This document shows, piece after piece, positions 18,533 through 28,295 of a stretch of 64,000 nucleotides of DNA. The DNA lies in contig NZ_JBHZTH010000001.1 of NCBI RefSeq assembly GCF_046545555.1, forward strand, positions 744,001-808,000, given 5' to 3'. Below the pieces are notes generated by a model. That model saw only the letters and a list, made by a program, of their open reading frames with translations, made no database searches and had not been told where the DNA came from. Source of the stretch: Winogradskyella sp046545555 (GTDB lineage: Bacteria > Bacteroidota > Bacteroidia > Flavobacteriales > Flavobacteriaceae). The position numbers were made by a program, and so were the translations under genes. Within the stretch, counting starts at the first letter, position 1; each line of letters starts with the position of its first letter.

Positions 18533-19336
18533 ATGAAGCATTTATTTACTATAATATTTCTATTTGTTGGGTTACAAGCATCTGACGTAAAAAAAGAATC
18601 TGCATTCCAAGATGGAGAGTGGTTTCAATTTAGGATGAGCTATAGTGGTTGGTTTAAAGCAGGTGAAGCGACTCTGAAGGTTAATGAGAAATCTTTAAAC
18701 GGGAAAAAAGTTTTTCATGTTGTAGGAAAAGGAAAGACTACGGGTTTAGCTAATGCATTTTTTAAAGTTAGAGATCGTTATGAAAGCTATTTTGATAAAG
18801 AGACAGGAGTACCTTATAAATTTATTAGAAAAATTGATGAAGGTGGGCATACAAAAGATATTGAAATAGATTTTGATCATGAGGAGAAAAAAGCCACTAT
18901 CAATAATAAAAAGCATAAAAAAGTAAAAACTATTACTACAGAAGAGGATGTTCAAGATATGGTCTCTATGTATTATTATCTCAGAAATAGCATAGATATA
19001 GACGCTCTAACAAAAGGTGACGAGATAAAAACAAACATGTTTTTTGATGAGGAAAACTATGGTTTTAAACTGAAGTATTTAGGAAGAGAGATTATAAAAA
19101 TTGATATTAATGGTACTGATGTAAAGGTGAAAACTTTAAAATTTAGACCTTACGTAATGGCTGGTCGTGTATTTAAGGAAGAGGAAAGCCTGACCTTATG
19201 GGTTAGTGCAGATAAAAATAAAGTGCCTTTAAAGATTAAAGCAGATTTAGCTGTTGGTTCATTAAGAGCGGATTTAGTTGCATTTAAAGGTTTAAAGCAC
19301 TCTTTTGAAGTATTGCCGAAAAATTTTAAGGACTAA
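18533..19336 (+). CDS. DUF3108 domain-containing secreted protein
   Basis: A 267-residue protein with a short N-terminal signal ('LFTIIFLFVGLQAS'), exported to the periplasm. The mature part, beginning near 'GEWFQFRMSYSGWFKAGEATL', is the beta-rich DUF3108 fold, seen throughout Bacteroidota and Proteobacteria. Its role is not established; structural likeness to lipoprotein-carrier folds has been suggested. No catalytic residues are evident. It is the first gene of a plus-strand run with kynA, an M23 lipoprotein and pgi; kynA starts 6 bases after its stop. Confidence 0.82.
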   Translation: MKHLFTIIFLFVGLQASDVKKESAFQDGEWFQFRMSYSGWFKAGEATLKVNEKSLNGKKVFHVVGKGKTTGLANAFFKVRDRYESYFDKETGVPYKFIRKIDEGGHTKDIEIDFDHEEKKATINNKKHKKVKTITTEEDVQDMVSMYYYLRNSIDIDALTKGDEIKTNMFFDEENYGFKLKYLGREIIKIDINGTDVKVKTLKFRPYVMAGRVFKEEESLTLWVSADKNKVPLKIKADLAVGSLRADLVAFKGLKHSFEVLPKNFKD

Positions 19337-19342
19337 TAATCT

Positions 19343-20275
19343 ATGCCAGACCAACCTAACTTCGACGAAATTATAAAGGAACTTCAAGAGAAGTATAATA
19401 AAATAGACCAAGATACAGACGATCACTTATATGGTCTACTATACAGTAAACCAATAACTTATTGGGATTATATACAGACCGACGCCTTATTAAATCTTCA
19501 AATTCAGCGAACAACTTTACCAGATGAGATGGTTTTTATTGCCTATCATCAAATTAATGAACTAATTTTTAAGATGATACTTTGGGAAATTTCTCAAGTA
19601 GCAAATAAAGTGAAGTTAGATGTTGCTTTTTTTGAAGGTAAAATTATGCGCATTAGTCGTTATTTTGATATGCTAACAACATCTTTCAATATTATGCGAG
19701 AAGGTATGGATGTTGAGCAGTATATGAAGTTTCGATATACATTGACACCAGCAAGTGGCTTTCAAAGTGCTCAATATAGACTCATAGAATTTTCATCAAC
19801 CGAATTAATTAATTTAATTGATTATAGATTTAGAAAAAATATAAATAGAGATACACCATTTACTCATGCTTTTGAACATTTATATTGGCAAGCTGCAGGA
19901 AAAGATCATAAAACGGGCAAAAAATCTACACTTTTAGTTAATTTTGAAAAACGTTATAAAGATGAGTTTTTGAGATTCATGGAAACGTATAACACTAAAA
20001 ATCTTTGGACCCGTTTTAAGGAATTACCCAAAGTGGATCAGAAGGACGAAGATTTAATAAAAGCAATGCGTCATTTTGATTATACAGTTAATGTTACTTG
20101 GGTAATGGCTCATTACAATGCAGCAAAGCATTATATTGAAAGTGGTATTGGAGATGGTGAGGCAACAGGTGGTAGTGATTGGAAAAAGTACATGCATCCA
20201 AAATATCAAAAGCGTATTTTCTTTCCAGATTTATGGACAGAAACAGAATTAGAAAATTGGGGAAATAATATATAA
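19343..20275 (+). CDS. kynA: Tryptophan 2,3-dioxygenase
   Basis: A 310-residue haem enzyme of the kynurenine pathway that oxidises L-tryptophan to N-formylkynurenine. The all-helical family pattern is clear: 'DEMVFIAYHQINELIFKMILW' for substrate and haem contacts, 'LTPASGFQSAQYRLIEF', and a C-terminal stretch 'MAHYNAAKHYIESG...GGSDWKKYMHPKY' with the conserved glycine-rich loop. Together with the nearby hmgA and hppD, the window encodes oxidative routes for two aromatic amino acids. No kynurenine formamidase or kynureninase is present here, so the pathway continues elsewhere in the genome. Confidence 0.95.
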   Translation: MPDQPNFDEIIKELQEKYNKIDQDTDDHLYGLLYSKPITYWDYIQTDALLNLQIQRTTLPDEMVFIAYHQINELIFKMILWEISQVANKVKLDVAFFEGKIMRISRYFDMLTTSFNIMREGMDVEQYMKFRYTLTPASGFQSAQYRLIEFSSTELINLIDYRFRKNINRDTPFTHAFEHLYWQAAGKDHKTGKKSTLLVNFEKRYKDEFLRFMETYNTKNLWTRFKELPKVDQKDEDLIKAMRHFDYTVNVTWVMAHYNAAKHYIESGIGDGEATGGSDWKKYMHPKYQKRIFFPDLWTETELENWGNNI

Positions 20276-20287
20276 TTAGCATAATTA

Positions 20288-21607
20288 ATGCAGTTAAAAC
20301 GATTAATAACAATTGCCTTGTTTGTGGCATTTGTTTTCGCTTGTAAGGAAGATAACTCGGCTGAAGAAGCTTACGAAAAAGAAGTTGCAGAAATTGCAGA
20401 GGAAGAGAAAATCCTTGAATTTGGTTTTAATCTTAAAAACTATAAATTTAAAAGAGACACTATTCAAAAAGGTGATACTTTTGGTATTATTTTAGAACGT
20501 AATAATATTGGTTACCCAGAAATATATCAAATAGCCGAAAAGGCTAAAGACACCTTTGACATAGCAAGAAAACTTCAAGTTGGTAAACCATACACTTTAC
20601 TCTTTCCGAGCGAAGCTGCCAATGATAGTCTTCCAAAACCAACTACATTTATTTACCAACAAACTTTAGAGGATTATGTAGTCATAAATTTTGAAGATTC
20701 AATACAAGCCTATACGCGCACCAAACCAATTACATATATAGAAAAAACAGCAACAGGAATTATAAATAATAATATCTCTGAAACATTAGAAGAGAAAGGC
20801 TTAAGTCAAAAATTAGCTTATAAAATGGCAGATGATATTTATGCTTGGACTATCGATTTTAGACGGCTTCAGCCAGGTGACCGTTTTAAAGTGATATATA
20901 CAGATAAGTATATTGATGATACCTTATATGCTGGAGTTCATGATGTGAAAGCAGCTTATTTTGAGCATAATGGAGATTCGTTATATGCATTTCAGTTTGA
21001 AACTGATTCGATCAAAGGTATTATAGATTATTTTAATGAAGATGCTAAGAATCTGCGACGAGCCTTTTTAAAAGCACCAGTGCAGTTTAGTAGAATATCT
21101 TCTAGATATAATTTAAAAAGGCGCATTGCCTACTATGGTAATAAGGTAAGACCTCATAAAGGTACGGATTTTGCGGCAGCAGTTGGTACACCGATATTGG
21201 CTACTGCTAATGGAACAGTCATAGAGTCCACAAGGAGAGGTGGTAATGGTAAATATGTAAAGATTAGACATAACGATACTTATACAACCCAGTACTTGCA
21301 TATGAGTAAGCGTTTAGTCAAGAAAGGGCAATTTGTTAAACAAGGAGATGTTATTGGTAAGGTTGGGATGACTGGTAATACTGGTGGTCCGCATGTGTGT
21401 TATCGTTTTTGGAAAAACGGAAAACAGGTAGATCCATTTAAGCAAAAATTACCTGAAGCAAAACCAATTTCAGATAGTTTAAAGATTAAATATTTAGAAC
21501 ATATTAAACCAATAAGACAACGATTAGACGATATTTTCTTTTTAGAAGCAGAACCCTTAGAACCCGAGAATACTATAACCGAAGACCCACTTACAGATAT
21601 ACAATAA
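20288..21607 (+). CDS. M23 family metallopeptidase lipoprotein (peptidoglycan DD-endopeptidase)
   Basis: A 439-residue envelope protein. The N terminus ends in a lipobox, 'AFVFACK' with Cys19. Residues about 50-200 form LysM/OapA-like beta segments ('GDTFGIILERNNIG'). Residues about 265-395 are the M23 zinc peptidase domain with His290 and Asp294 in 'HKGTD' and the catalytic His369 in 'GPHVCYRF'. In classical M23 enzymes the residue two after that His is another His and binds zinc; here it is Cys371, which might still bind zinc. The stop overlaps pgi by one base (TAATG). It likely trims peptidoglycan cross-links during growth. Confidence 0.9.
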   Translation: MQLKRLITIALFVAFVFACKEDNSAEEAYEKEVAEIAEEEKILEFGFNLKNYKFKRDTIQKGDTFGIILERNNIGYPEIYQIAEKAKDTFDIARKLQVGKPYTLLFPSEAANDSLPKPTTFIYQQTLEDYVVINFEDSIQAYTRTKPITYIEKTATGIINNNISETLEEKGLSQKLAYKMADDIYAWTIDFRRLQPGDRFKVIYTDKYIDDTLYAGVHDVKAAYFEHNGDSLYAFQFETDSIKGIIDYFNEDAKNLRRAFLKAPVQFSRISSRYNLKRRIAYYGNKVRPHKGTDFAAAVGTPILATANGTVIESTRRGGNGKYVKIRHNDTYTTQYLHMSKRLVKKGQFVKQGDVIGKVGMTGNTGGPHVCYRFWKNGKQVDPFKQKLPEAKPISDSLKIKYLEHIKPIRQRLDDIFFLEAEPLEPENTITEDPLTDIQ

Positions 21608-23253
21608 TGGCATTAAAATCCACCAACCCAACCACAACAGAATCTTGGAAAGAGTTACAAATACACTTTAATACTCTAAAATCTATACATTTAAAAGAAC
21701 TTTTTAGCTCTAATGCAAATAGAGCTATGGAGCTAACTGTAAAATGGGAGGATTTTTATGTGGACTTCTCTAAAAATAGAATCACTAAAGAAACATTAGA
21801 TATTTTATTAAAACTTGCTAATGAAGTAGATTTAAAAGATGCTATTTCTCAATATTTCAGTGGTGAAATAATTAATGAAACTGAAAATAGAGCAGTTTCT
21901 CATACTGCTTTAAGAGCTGCAGAAACTAAAGAAGTATTTGTAGGAGGAGTTAATGTGATTCCTGGAGTAAAAGAGGTTAAAGAGAAAATTAAAAACTTCA
22001 CAAATTCAGTTGTTAGTGGAGAGCATAAAGGTTATTCTGGTAAATCAATTACAGATATAGTAAATATAGGAATAGGTGGCTCTGACTTAGGTCCGGCTAT
22101 GGTAGTAGATTCATTACAATATTACAAAAACCATTTAAATGTTCATTTTGTTAGTAATATAGATGGAGATCATCACAAAGAAGTAATCAAAAATTTAGAT
22201 CCGGAAACAACCTTATTTGTTATTGTTTCAAAAACCTTTACTACACAAGAAACTTTATCTAATGCCAACTCAATAAGAACATGGTTTTTAGAATCGCAAC
22301 CCAAAAAGGCTGTTTCTAAGCATTTTGTAGCAGTATCTACCAACGTAGATAGTGTAAAGGCATTTGGTATTGAGGAAGAAAATATTTTTCCAATGAAGGA
22401 CTGGGTTGGTGGACGTTTTTCCCTTTGGAGTGCTGTAGGTCTTTCTATCAGTTTAGCCCTTGGTTACGACAATTTTAAAAGTTTATTAGATGGTGCACAT
22501 AAAATGGATGAGCATTTTAGAACTGAAAATTTTAATAGTAACATTCCCGTAATAGCTGCACTTTTAACTATTTGGTATAACAATTTTTTTGATTCAGAAA
22601 GTGAAGCTGTTATTCCTTATACACAATACCTAAGTCAGTTTGCAACATATCTGCAGCAAGGTATTATGGAAAGTAATGGTAAAAGTGTTGATAGAGCTGG
22701 TAACACTATTAGTTATGAAACAGGGACATTGATTTGGGGAGAACCTGGGACAAACTCTCAACATGCCTTTTTTCAACTAATCCATCAAGGAACCAAGTTA
22801 ATTCCGGCAGACTTCATAGGCTTTATAGAATCGCTTCATGGTAATTCAGAGCATCATGATAAATTGATGTCTAATTACTTTGCTCAAACGGAAGCTTTAA
22901 TGAATGGTAAAACCAAAGATGAGGTCCTAGCTGAATTGGATGCACAATCATTAACTCAAGATCAAATAAACAGATTATTACCATTTAAAATATTTGAAGG
23001 AAACAAACCAACGACATCTATTTTAATACAAAAGCTTACTCCAGAAAGCTTAGGGAAGCTAATAGCAATGTATGAGCACAAAATCTTTGTTCAAGGCATT
23101 ATATGGAACATCTTTAGTTACGACCAATTTGGAGTTGAATTAGGAAAGCAACTTGCAAAATCGATATTAAATGAGCTAAATAGTGATGTGCAATCTTCTA
23201 AGCACGATGCATCAACTCAAGATTTAGTCGATTTTTATATGAAGAATCGTTAA
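21607..23253 (+). CDS. pgi: Glucose-6-phosphate isomerase
   Basis: A 548-residue cytosolic enzyme that interconverts glucose-6-phosphate and fructose-6-phosphate. Family signatures are present in order: 'DIVNIGIGGSDLGPAMV' (sugar-phosphate loop), 'VSKTFTTQETLSNA', 'GGRFSLWSAVGL' (PGI signature 1) and 'GVELGKQLA' (near signature 2). The catalytic glutamate fits 'QYLQQGIMESNGKS'. Length matches the classical bacterial form. Translation is coupled to the M23 gene. A TonB receptor locus follows after 162 bases. Confidence 0.97.
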   Translation: MALKSTNPTTTESWKELQIHFNTLKSIHLKELFSSNANRAMELTVKWEDFYVDFSKNRITKETLDILLKLANEVDLKDAISQYFSGEIINETENRAVSHTALRAAETKEVFVGGVNVIPGVKEVKEKIKNFTNSVVSGEHKGYSGKSITDIVNIGIGGSDLGPAMVVDSLQYYKNHLNVHFVSNIDGDHHKEVIKNLDPETTLFVIVSKTFTTQETLSNANSIRTWFLESQPKKAVSKHFVAVSTNVDSVKAFGIEEENIFPMKDWVGGRFSLWSAVGLSISLALGYDNFKSLLDGAHKMDEHFRTENFNSNIPVIAALLTIWYNNFFDSESEAVIPYTQYLSQFATYLQQGIMESNGKSVDRAGNTISYETGTLIWGEPGTNSQHAFFQLIHQGTKLIPADFIGFIESLHGNSEHHDKLMSNYFAQTEALMNGKTKDEVLAELDAQSLTQDQINRLLPFKIFEGNKPTTSILIQKLTPESLGKLIAMYEHKIFVQGIIWNIFSYDQFGVELGKQLAKSILNELNSDVQSSKHDASTQDLVDFYMKNR

Positions 23254-23331
23254 ATTATGTTAAAAAGTTTCTGAAAAATTTATTATGCACGCATAAAAAC
23301 TGCGGATTCTATAATTAACTTTGAGTCAGCC

Positions 23332-23345
23332 AATTGTTAACAATT
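23332..23345. promoter_or_regulatory. 14-bp palindrome at the TonB-receptor promoter
   Basis: AATTGTTAACAATT is a perfect palindrome lying 28-41 bases upstream of the -7 box of the receptor operon. This is the position of the -33 region, where a TTG consensus is otherwise missing. It could bind an activator or repressor. Confidence 0.4.
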
Positions 23346-23372
23346 AGTTAATATATTAAATGTAGTATTGAG

Positions 23373-23380
23373 TATTTTTG
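23373..23380 (+). promoter_or_regulatory. -7 box of the TonB-receptor operon
   Basis: TATTTTTG fits TAnnTTTG. It lies 35 bases before the receptor ATG, giving a leader of about 30 bases. No matching -33 TTG is visible. Confidence 0.5.
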
Positions 23381-23415
23381 CACCTAATAAATAAACCAAT
23401 TAACTTAAATTTTAT

Positions 23416-25989
23416 ATGAAAAAATTTAATCAATTTTTACTTGCAGCTGTAATGGTTTTATCCACTACGGTAGCTTTTGCTCAAAGTACTATTACCGGTA
23501 AGGTAATAGACGTTGAGATGAACTCGCCTCTTCCCGGTGCTAATGTAGTGGTTAAAGGAACAACGAATGGAGTAACTACAAATTTTGAAGGTGACTTCAG
23601 TCTAACAGCACAATCAGGCTCTGGAGAAATCGTAATTTCTTATATTGGGTATATCACTCAAACTATAACTTTTAGTGGTAATACAGATATAGGAACAATA
23701 ACGTTAGAACCAAGTGACGTTGGTTTACAAGAAGTTCAAATTATTGCTTCAATAGCAGTTGATAGAAAAACTCCTGTTGCTGTGTCAACAGTTAGAGCTG
23801 CTGATATTCAATTGAAATTAGGAACTCAAGAATTTCCAGAAGTTTTAAAATCGACTCCTGGTGTTTATGCAACTAAGTCTGGTGGTGGTTTCGGAGATGG
23901 ACGTATTAATTTACGTGGATTTAACTCTGAGAATGTTGCCGTTATGATTAATGGTGTACCTGTTAATGACATGGAAAACGGTCGTGTTTTCTGGAGTAAC
24001 TGGGCAGGACTAGGTGATGTAACCAGTTCTATGCAAGTTCAAAGAGGTCTTGGTGCTGCAAGAGTAGCAGTACCCTCAGTTGGTGGTACAATTAATATTA
24101 TCACTAAAACTACTGATGCAGAAGAAGGCGGTAATATAATGACCACTTTAGGTAACGATGGTTACGCTAAGTTTGGTGTAACATATTCAACTGGTTTAAT
24201 GGATAACGGTTTTGCAGCTACAGTTTCAGCTTCAAAAACTGATGGAGACGGTTATGTAAGAGGTACCCAATTTAATGCGGTAAATTATTTCATTAACGTT
24301 TCTAAAGAAATAAATGACAAACACAAAATAGCTTTTACTGCATTTGGTGCTAAGCAACGTCATGGTCAAAGACAAAATAGACATTTAATAGATACTTACA
24401 GAAGAAGTGAGGACGGAATTAAGTATAATTCTGATTGGGGTTATAAAAATGGGCAAGTAACATTTATCGAAGATAACTTTTACCACAAACCTCAAATTTC
24501 ATTAAATCACTACTGGGATTTAAATGACAAAACAAGTATATCTACTGCAGCATACGTTTCGTTTGGCTCTGGTGGTGGTGGCGGAACCTTAGGTAGCGAT
24601 AACGAGGCTCCAGGATTTGAAGGAGATGCTAGATTTAAATTTCAAAGTGCGGATTATAGAATAGGTGAATTTGGACCTTTAGATTTTGATCGTATTGTTG
24701 ATGAAAATATTGCTAACGGATCTAACGGTTCTAGTGCTGCTTTAAGAGCATCTCGAAATGATCATAATTGGTATGGAGTTTTATCTACATTAAAAACCGA
24801 TCTTACTGATGATTTAGTGCTTTTAGCTGGTTTAGACTTTAGAAGTTATACAGGTTTACACTTTAGAGAAGTAACAGATTTATTAGGTGGGCAGTTCATC
24901 ATAAACGAGGATGATGTAAATAACCCAACTGGTGTTGCAAGAGTAGGTGATAAAGTAGCTTATAATAATGATGGAATAGTTGGTTGGTTAGGAGCCTTTA
25001 CTCAATTAGAATATGATATTAATGAAAACTTTAATACGTTTATTTCATTAAATGCGTCTAACACTTCTTATAAGAGAAAGGATTACTTTAACTATTTAAA
25101 TGGAGATCCTTTGCAAGAAACGGACCGTTTTAATTTCTTTGGTTTCGGTGCTAAAGGTGGAGCTAACTACCGTTTAGATATGAATCATAATGTTTTTGTA
25201 AATTTAGGGTATTTCGAAAAAGCTGCTGATTTTGATGCAGTCTTCCCGAGATTTAATAATGAGGATATTAATTCTGAAGCTGAAAATCAGAAAATTCTTA
25301 GCTTTGAGTTAGGATACGGTTACAGAAGCGATAAACTTACAGCTAACGTTAATTTATATAGAACAGCTTGGAGAGATAGAACTGAAACAGTTGGATTTCA
25401 ATTAAGCGATGACGAAACAGGTTTTGCTAATATCTTAGGTGTAAATGCAATTCATCAAGGTTTAGAAATAGACTTTGTTTATAGAGCTACAAATACACTG
25501 AATATAACAGGTATGGCATCTTTAGGAGATTGGAGATGGGAAGATAACGTTACTGACGTTAATATTCTTAATGAAGAGCAAGAAGTTGTGGATACTGTAA
25601 ACTTATTTATAGAAGATACGCCTGTAGGCGATGCAGCTCAAACAACATTAGCTTTAGGCTTAGATTATAGATTAGCCCCAGGTACAAGATTCACTGTAGA
25701 TTATAACTATTTTGATCGTTTGTATGCAGATTTTAATCCTAGTGATAGAGGAGTAGAAAATGCGCCAGATCCATGGGAAGTTCCAGCATACGGAGTTTTT
25801 GATACGGCATTTATTCATAGCTTCCCATTCGGAAAGTTTGAAGCAACTTTAATTGCTAGAATGAATAATGTTTTTGACACTAGATATATAGCAGATGCAC
25901 TAGATGGTCCAGGATCGGATGCTCAAACAGCATTGGTTTATTATGGTTTTGGTAGAACATTTAGTGTAGGAGCAACACTTAAATTTTAA
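23416..25989 (+). CDS. TonB-dependent receptor with CarboxypepD-like domain
   Basis: An 857-residue outer-membrane transporter. A signal peptide ends 'STTVAFAQ'. Residues about 24-110 are a carboxypeptidase-regulatory-like beta-sandwich ('GKVIDVEMNSPLPGANVVVKG'), typical of SusC-class receptors. Residues about 118-232 are the plug ('LRGFNSENVAVMINGVPVNDMENG'), and the rest is a 22-strand barrel. It transports a substrate powered by TonB-ExbBD. The adjacent lipoprotein is not SusD-like but is probably its surface partner. The substrate is unknown; plug and barrel give no specific clue, and no polysaccharide-degradation genes adjoin. Confidence 0.92.
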   Translation: MKKFNQFLLAAVMVLSTTVAFAQSTITGKVIDVEMNSPLPGANVVVKGTTNGVTTNFEGDFSLTAQSGSGEIVISYIGYITQTITFSGNTDIGTITLEPSDVGLQEVQIIASIAVDRKTPVAVSTVRAADIQLKLGTQEFPEVLKSTPGVYATKSGGGFGDGRINLRGFNSENVAVMINGVPVNDMENGRVFWSNWAGLGDVTSSMQVQRGLGAARVAVPSVGGTINIITKTTDAEEGGNIMTTLGNDGYAKFGVTYSTGLMDNGFAATVSASKTDGDGYVRGTQFNAVNYFINVSKEINDKHKIAFTAFGAKQRHGQRQNRHLIDTYRRSEDGIKYNSDWGYKNGQVTFIEDNFYHKPQISLNHYWDLNDKTSISTAAYVSFGSGGGGGTLGSDNEAPGFEGDARFKFQSADYRIGEFGPLDFDRIVDENIANGSNGSSAALRASRNDHNWYGVLSTLKTDLTDDLVLLAGLDFRSYTGLHFREVTDLLGGQFIINEDDVNNPTGVARVGDKVAYNNDGIVGWLGAFTQLEYDINENFNTFISLNASNTSYKRKDYFNYLNGDPLQETDRFNFFGFGAKGGANYRLDMNHNVFVNLGYFEKAADFDAVFPRFNNEDINSEAENQKILSFELGYGYRSDKLTANVNLYRTAWRDRTETVGFQLSDDETGFANILGVNAIHQGLEIDFVYRATNTLNITGMASLGDWRWEDNVTDVNILNEEQEVVDTVNLFIEDTPVGDAAQTTLALGLDYRLAPGTRFTVDYNYFDRLYADFNPSDRGVENAPDPWEVPAYGVFDTAFIHSFPFGKFEATLIARMNNVFDTRYIADALDGPGSDAQTALVYYGFGRTFSVGATLKF

Positions 25990-26001
25990 AAAAATAGAAA
26001 A

Positions 26002-27651
26002 ATGAAAAGAATAGTTTATTTATTAGCCTTTATTGGCGCAGTCTTTACGGGTTGTAATCCTGTAGAAGATATTAATAACGATCTTGCAGCACAAGAAGAA
26101 CCAATCATCGGTGAAGTAGAGTATACATTAACGGATGATGATTATGCTGATTTAGAACTTAACTTCGGAAATTTTGGTTCTGATGATGATGCCAGAATGG
26201 CAATTCCAGGTTTATTAGCAGATAAATACCCATACTTTGGTGATGGCTCTTCAGCATTAGTAACATATAAATTATTTGTAGGTTCTGCTGAAGGTGTGAG
26301 TGATTTAACAGGGTCTGATGTATATGCTTTTACAAATGATGACTACGCTACAACAGGAAGTGATGCATTTGGATTTTATCCAAACGTAAATGCTACAGAG
26401 CAAATACCTGCCATATTAGATGCGCAAATTGCTGCTCCAGTAGAAGGTCAAATAGTTCTAGCAACATACAAGCAATATTTTGAAACTCCGATTGTAGGTA
26501 TAGCAAATTTATATCAAGCTGCGTTCCCTGCTGATTTTGGAAACTTTGAATTGGTTTCTGTTTCTGGTCTTGACGAATTGGGTTGGACAGAAGGTTCAGC
26601 TAACGTTCAAGGATCTGGTTTTAATGGAAGTGCAAACGCTTTAGAGGAATGGTTAATTTCTCCGGAAGTAGATTTAACAGGCCAATCAGATTTATTATTT
26701 CAAATCACTCAAGAAATAGATTTTTTAAATGACGATACATTAATTGATATCTTAATTTCTACGGATTATACAACAGGAAGTGATCCTATGACTGCAACTT
26801 GGACAGCTGTAGCTTTTGATAAAACTATTTTTGGAAGTTTAACAACATCAGAAGATTTTGATTTTTCTGATTACGATGGTGAAACTGTTCATGTTGGTCT
26901 TAAGTATAGCTCTACAGATACTGATTCTCCAAGATGGAGAGTACAAGATTTTGCAATTAGAACTATAGGTGTTACTGGTGATACAGATTCAAAAGGTGAA
27001 TATTTTGTTTATGAAGGTGGCTCATGGGAATCAGCTGAAGATACTTATTATTTAAGTACTTCAGATTACGATTCTATGGGAGAAGATTTTGGTCAACCAG
27101 GTGCATTTAATAACTTTAGTAGTGGTACTCCTGCTGACAATTATTTACCTACGTTCTTAAGTTTAACTTATCCTTTTGCTCAAGAAGAAGATCAAATTAT
27201 CGTAGCGTATAAATACTTTTCTAGCAATAGCGGCTTAGGTACTCGAGGTAATCTTTACACGTTTACCGATGGTATTTGGGTAGGAAGTCAGAGTGTTATA
27301 GATACGTCATTACAATTTGGTTTAGAAAATGGTATTTGGGTACCAGATAATACAATTAGATATTCTCTTGCTGGTGCTGATTATAGTGCAATTGTGACAG
27401 CTTTGGCTGATGTGTATCCTGGCCCAACAGGTAGTGTTGATAATTTTGGGAATTTTGATAGACGCCCAGGTAATGCTAATGAATGGACGAATGACATGGT
27501 ATTAGAGGCACTTAATGTGGTATTAGATAACTTAGATCCTACTGCAGCAGAAGAACAAAAATATATTGTTACTGCAGATGTTTATACAGGTAGCAATGGT
27601 ACTGAAGATTTTGCCGTAATAAAAATGGGTGGAGTTTGGATATACCAATAG
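26002..27651 (+). CDS. Repeat-containing surface lipoprotein with choice-of-anchor J-like domain
   Basis: A 549-residue protein with lipobox 'AVFTGCN' (Cys18), followed by acidic residues typical of surface-exposed Bacteroidota lipoproteins. I see four versions of a repeat of 50-75 residues, each starting like 'Y.L...DY' and ending in a strand like 'IIVAYKYF': about 41-92, 107-160, 349-407 and 454-528. Between the second and third lies a jelly-roll-like segment (about 185-325, 'EEWLISPEVDLTGQSDLLFQI') resembling the choice-of-anchor J fold. It starts 12 bases after the receptor gene and ends at a strong terminator, so the two form one operon. Likely a substrate-capturing partner of the receptor; function inferred. 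Confidence 0.82.
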   Translation: MKRIVYLLAFIGAVFTGCNPVEDINNDLAAQEEPIIGEVEYTLTDDDYADLELNFGNFGSDDDARMAIPGLLADKYPYFGDGSSALVTYKLFVGSAEGVSDLTGSDVYAFTNDDYATTGSDAFGFYPNVNATEQIPAILDAQIAAPVEGQIVLATYKQYFETPIVGIANLYQAAFPADFGNFELVSVSGLDELGWTEGSANVQGSGFNGSANALEEWLISPEVDLTGQSDLLFQITQEIDFLNDDTLIDILISTDYTTGSDPMTATWTAVAFDKTIFGSLTTSEDFDFSDYDGETVHVGLKYSSTDTDSPRWRVQDFAIRTIGVTGDTDSKGEYFVYEGGSWESAEDTYYLSTSDYDSMGEDFGQPGAFNNFSSGTPADNYLPTFLSLTYPFAQEEDQIIVAYKYFSSNSGLGTRGNLYTFTDGIWVGSQSVIDTSLQFGLENGIWVPDNTIRYSLAGADYSAIVTALADVYPGPTGSVDNFGNFDRRPGNANEWTNDMVLEALNVVLDNLDPTAAEEQKYIVTADVYTGSNGTEDFAVIKMGGVWIYQ

Positions 27652-27675
27652 TTATAAATTATTACTACTTAATTT

Positions 27676-27709
27676 AAAAAAAGCCTCTTGATTTTCAAGA
27701 GGCTTTTTT
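27676..27709. terminator. Bidirectional terminator between the lipoprotein gene and gldD
   Basis: A-rich flank plus GCCTCTTG, loop ATTTT, CAAGAGGC and T6. The A/T symmetry allows it to work for both the plus-strand lipoprotein operon and the minus-strand gldD operon. Confidence 0.92.
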
Positions 27710-27725
27710 AGATTATAGTTTTAAT

Positions 27726-28295
27726 CTATTCTTTCCAGCGAACAGATTCCATTATGCGTTTAATATCTTTTTTTAAATACTCTGAGGCAGGATAAATAGA
27801 ATCATAATTTGGCTTAGCATAGAAATATAAAGAACCGCTGACAAAGTGTTTTAAGCTGTCCGTTACATAAAATTGAGATTGTGAAGCTGCGTCTCCACCT
27901 ATTTCATAGAACATTCCGTAAACATTTTCTTCTTTGTTTTCAAAGAGATTACTGAATATTTCATCTGCTTTCATGGTGTGTTTTTGAGTAAGGTTTTGAG
28001 CATCACGCAATAAGCTATTTAAATTATTTTCATTAACAGTTTTATAGGTTAAATATATTGTTGCTTTTAGAGCAGGGTATTTTACATCTATCCCCTTTGT
28101 GCTTCCAATAGTTTTAACACTAGTTATTGGTTCTGATAATGTATTTTTATCAAATGTAAATGGCAGTGGAGTTGTGGTCTTATCATAAATTGCATTAGGA
28201 TATTCTAATCTCAAAAAGCCTTCCGGTTTTGGAAGAGGCTCATCACCACAACCTAACATAAAGAGACTAAGTATAGGTATTACTATTCGCTTCAT
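27726..28295 (-). CDS. gldD: Gliding motility lipoprotein GldD
   Basis: A 189-residue lipoprotein with lipobox 'LFMLGCG' (Cys16) and the family opening 'PKPEGFLRLEYPN'. GldD is required for gliding in Flavobacterium johnsoniae; its exact step is unresolved, and it is linked to function of the T9SS/gliding machinery. It overlaps gldE by 4 bases and ends the mutY-ssb-gldE-gldD run, a gene order conserved across Flavobacteriia. The sorting domain at the left edge of the window fits an organism with a working T9SS. Confidence 0.93.
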   Translation of the reverse strand: MKRIVIPILSLFMLGCGDEPLPKPEGFLRLEYPNAIYDKTTTPLPFTFDKNTLSEPITSVKTIGSTKGIDVKYPALKATIYLTYKTVNENNLNSLLRDAQNLTQKHTMKADEIFSNLFENKEENVYGMFYEIGGDAASQSQFYVTDSLKHFVSGSLYFYAKPNYDSIYPASEYLKKDIKRIMESVRWKE

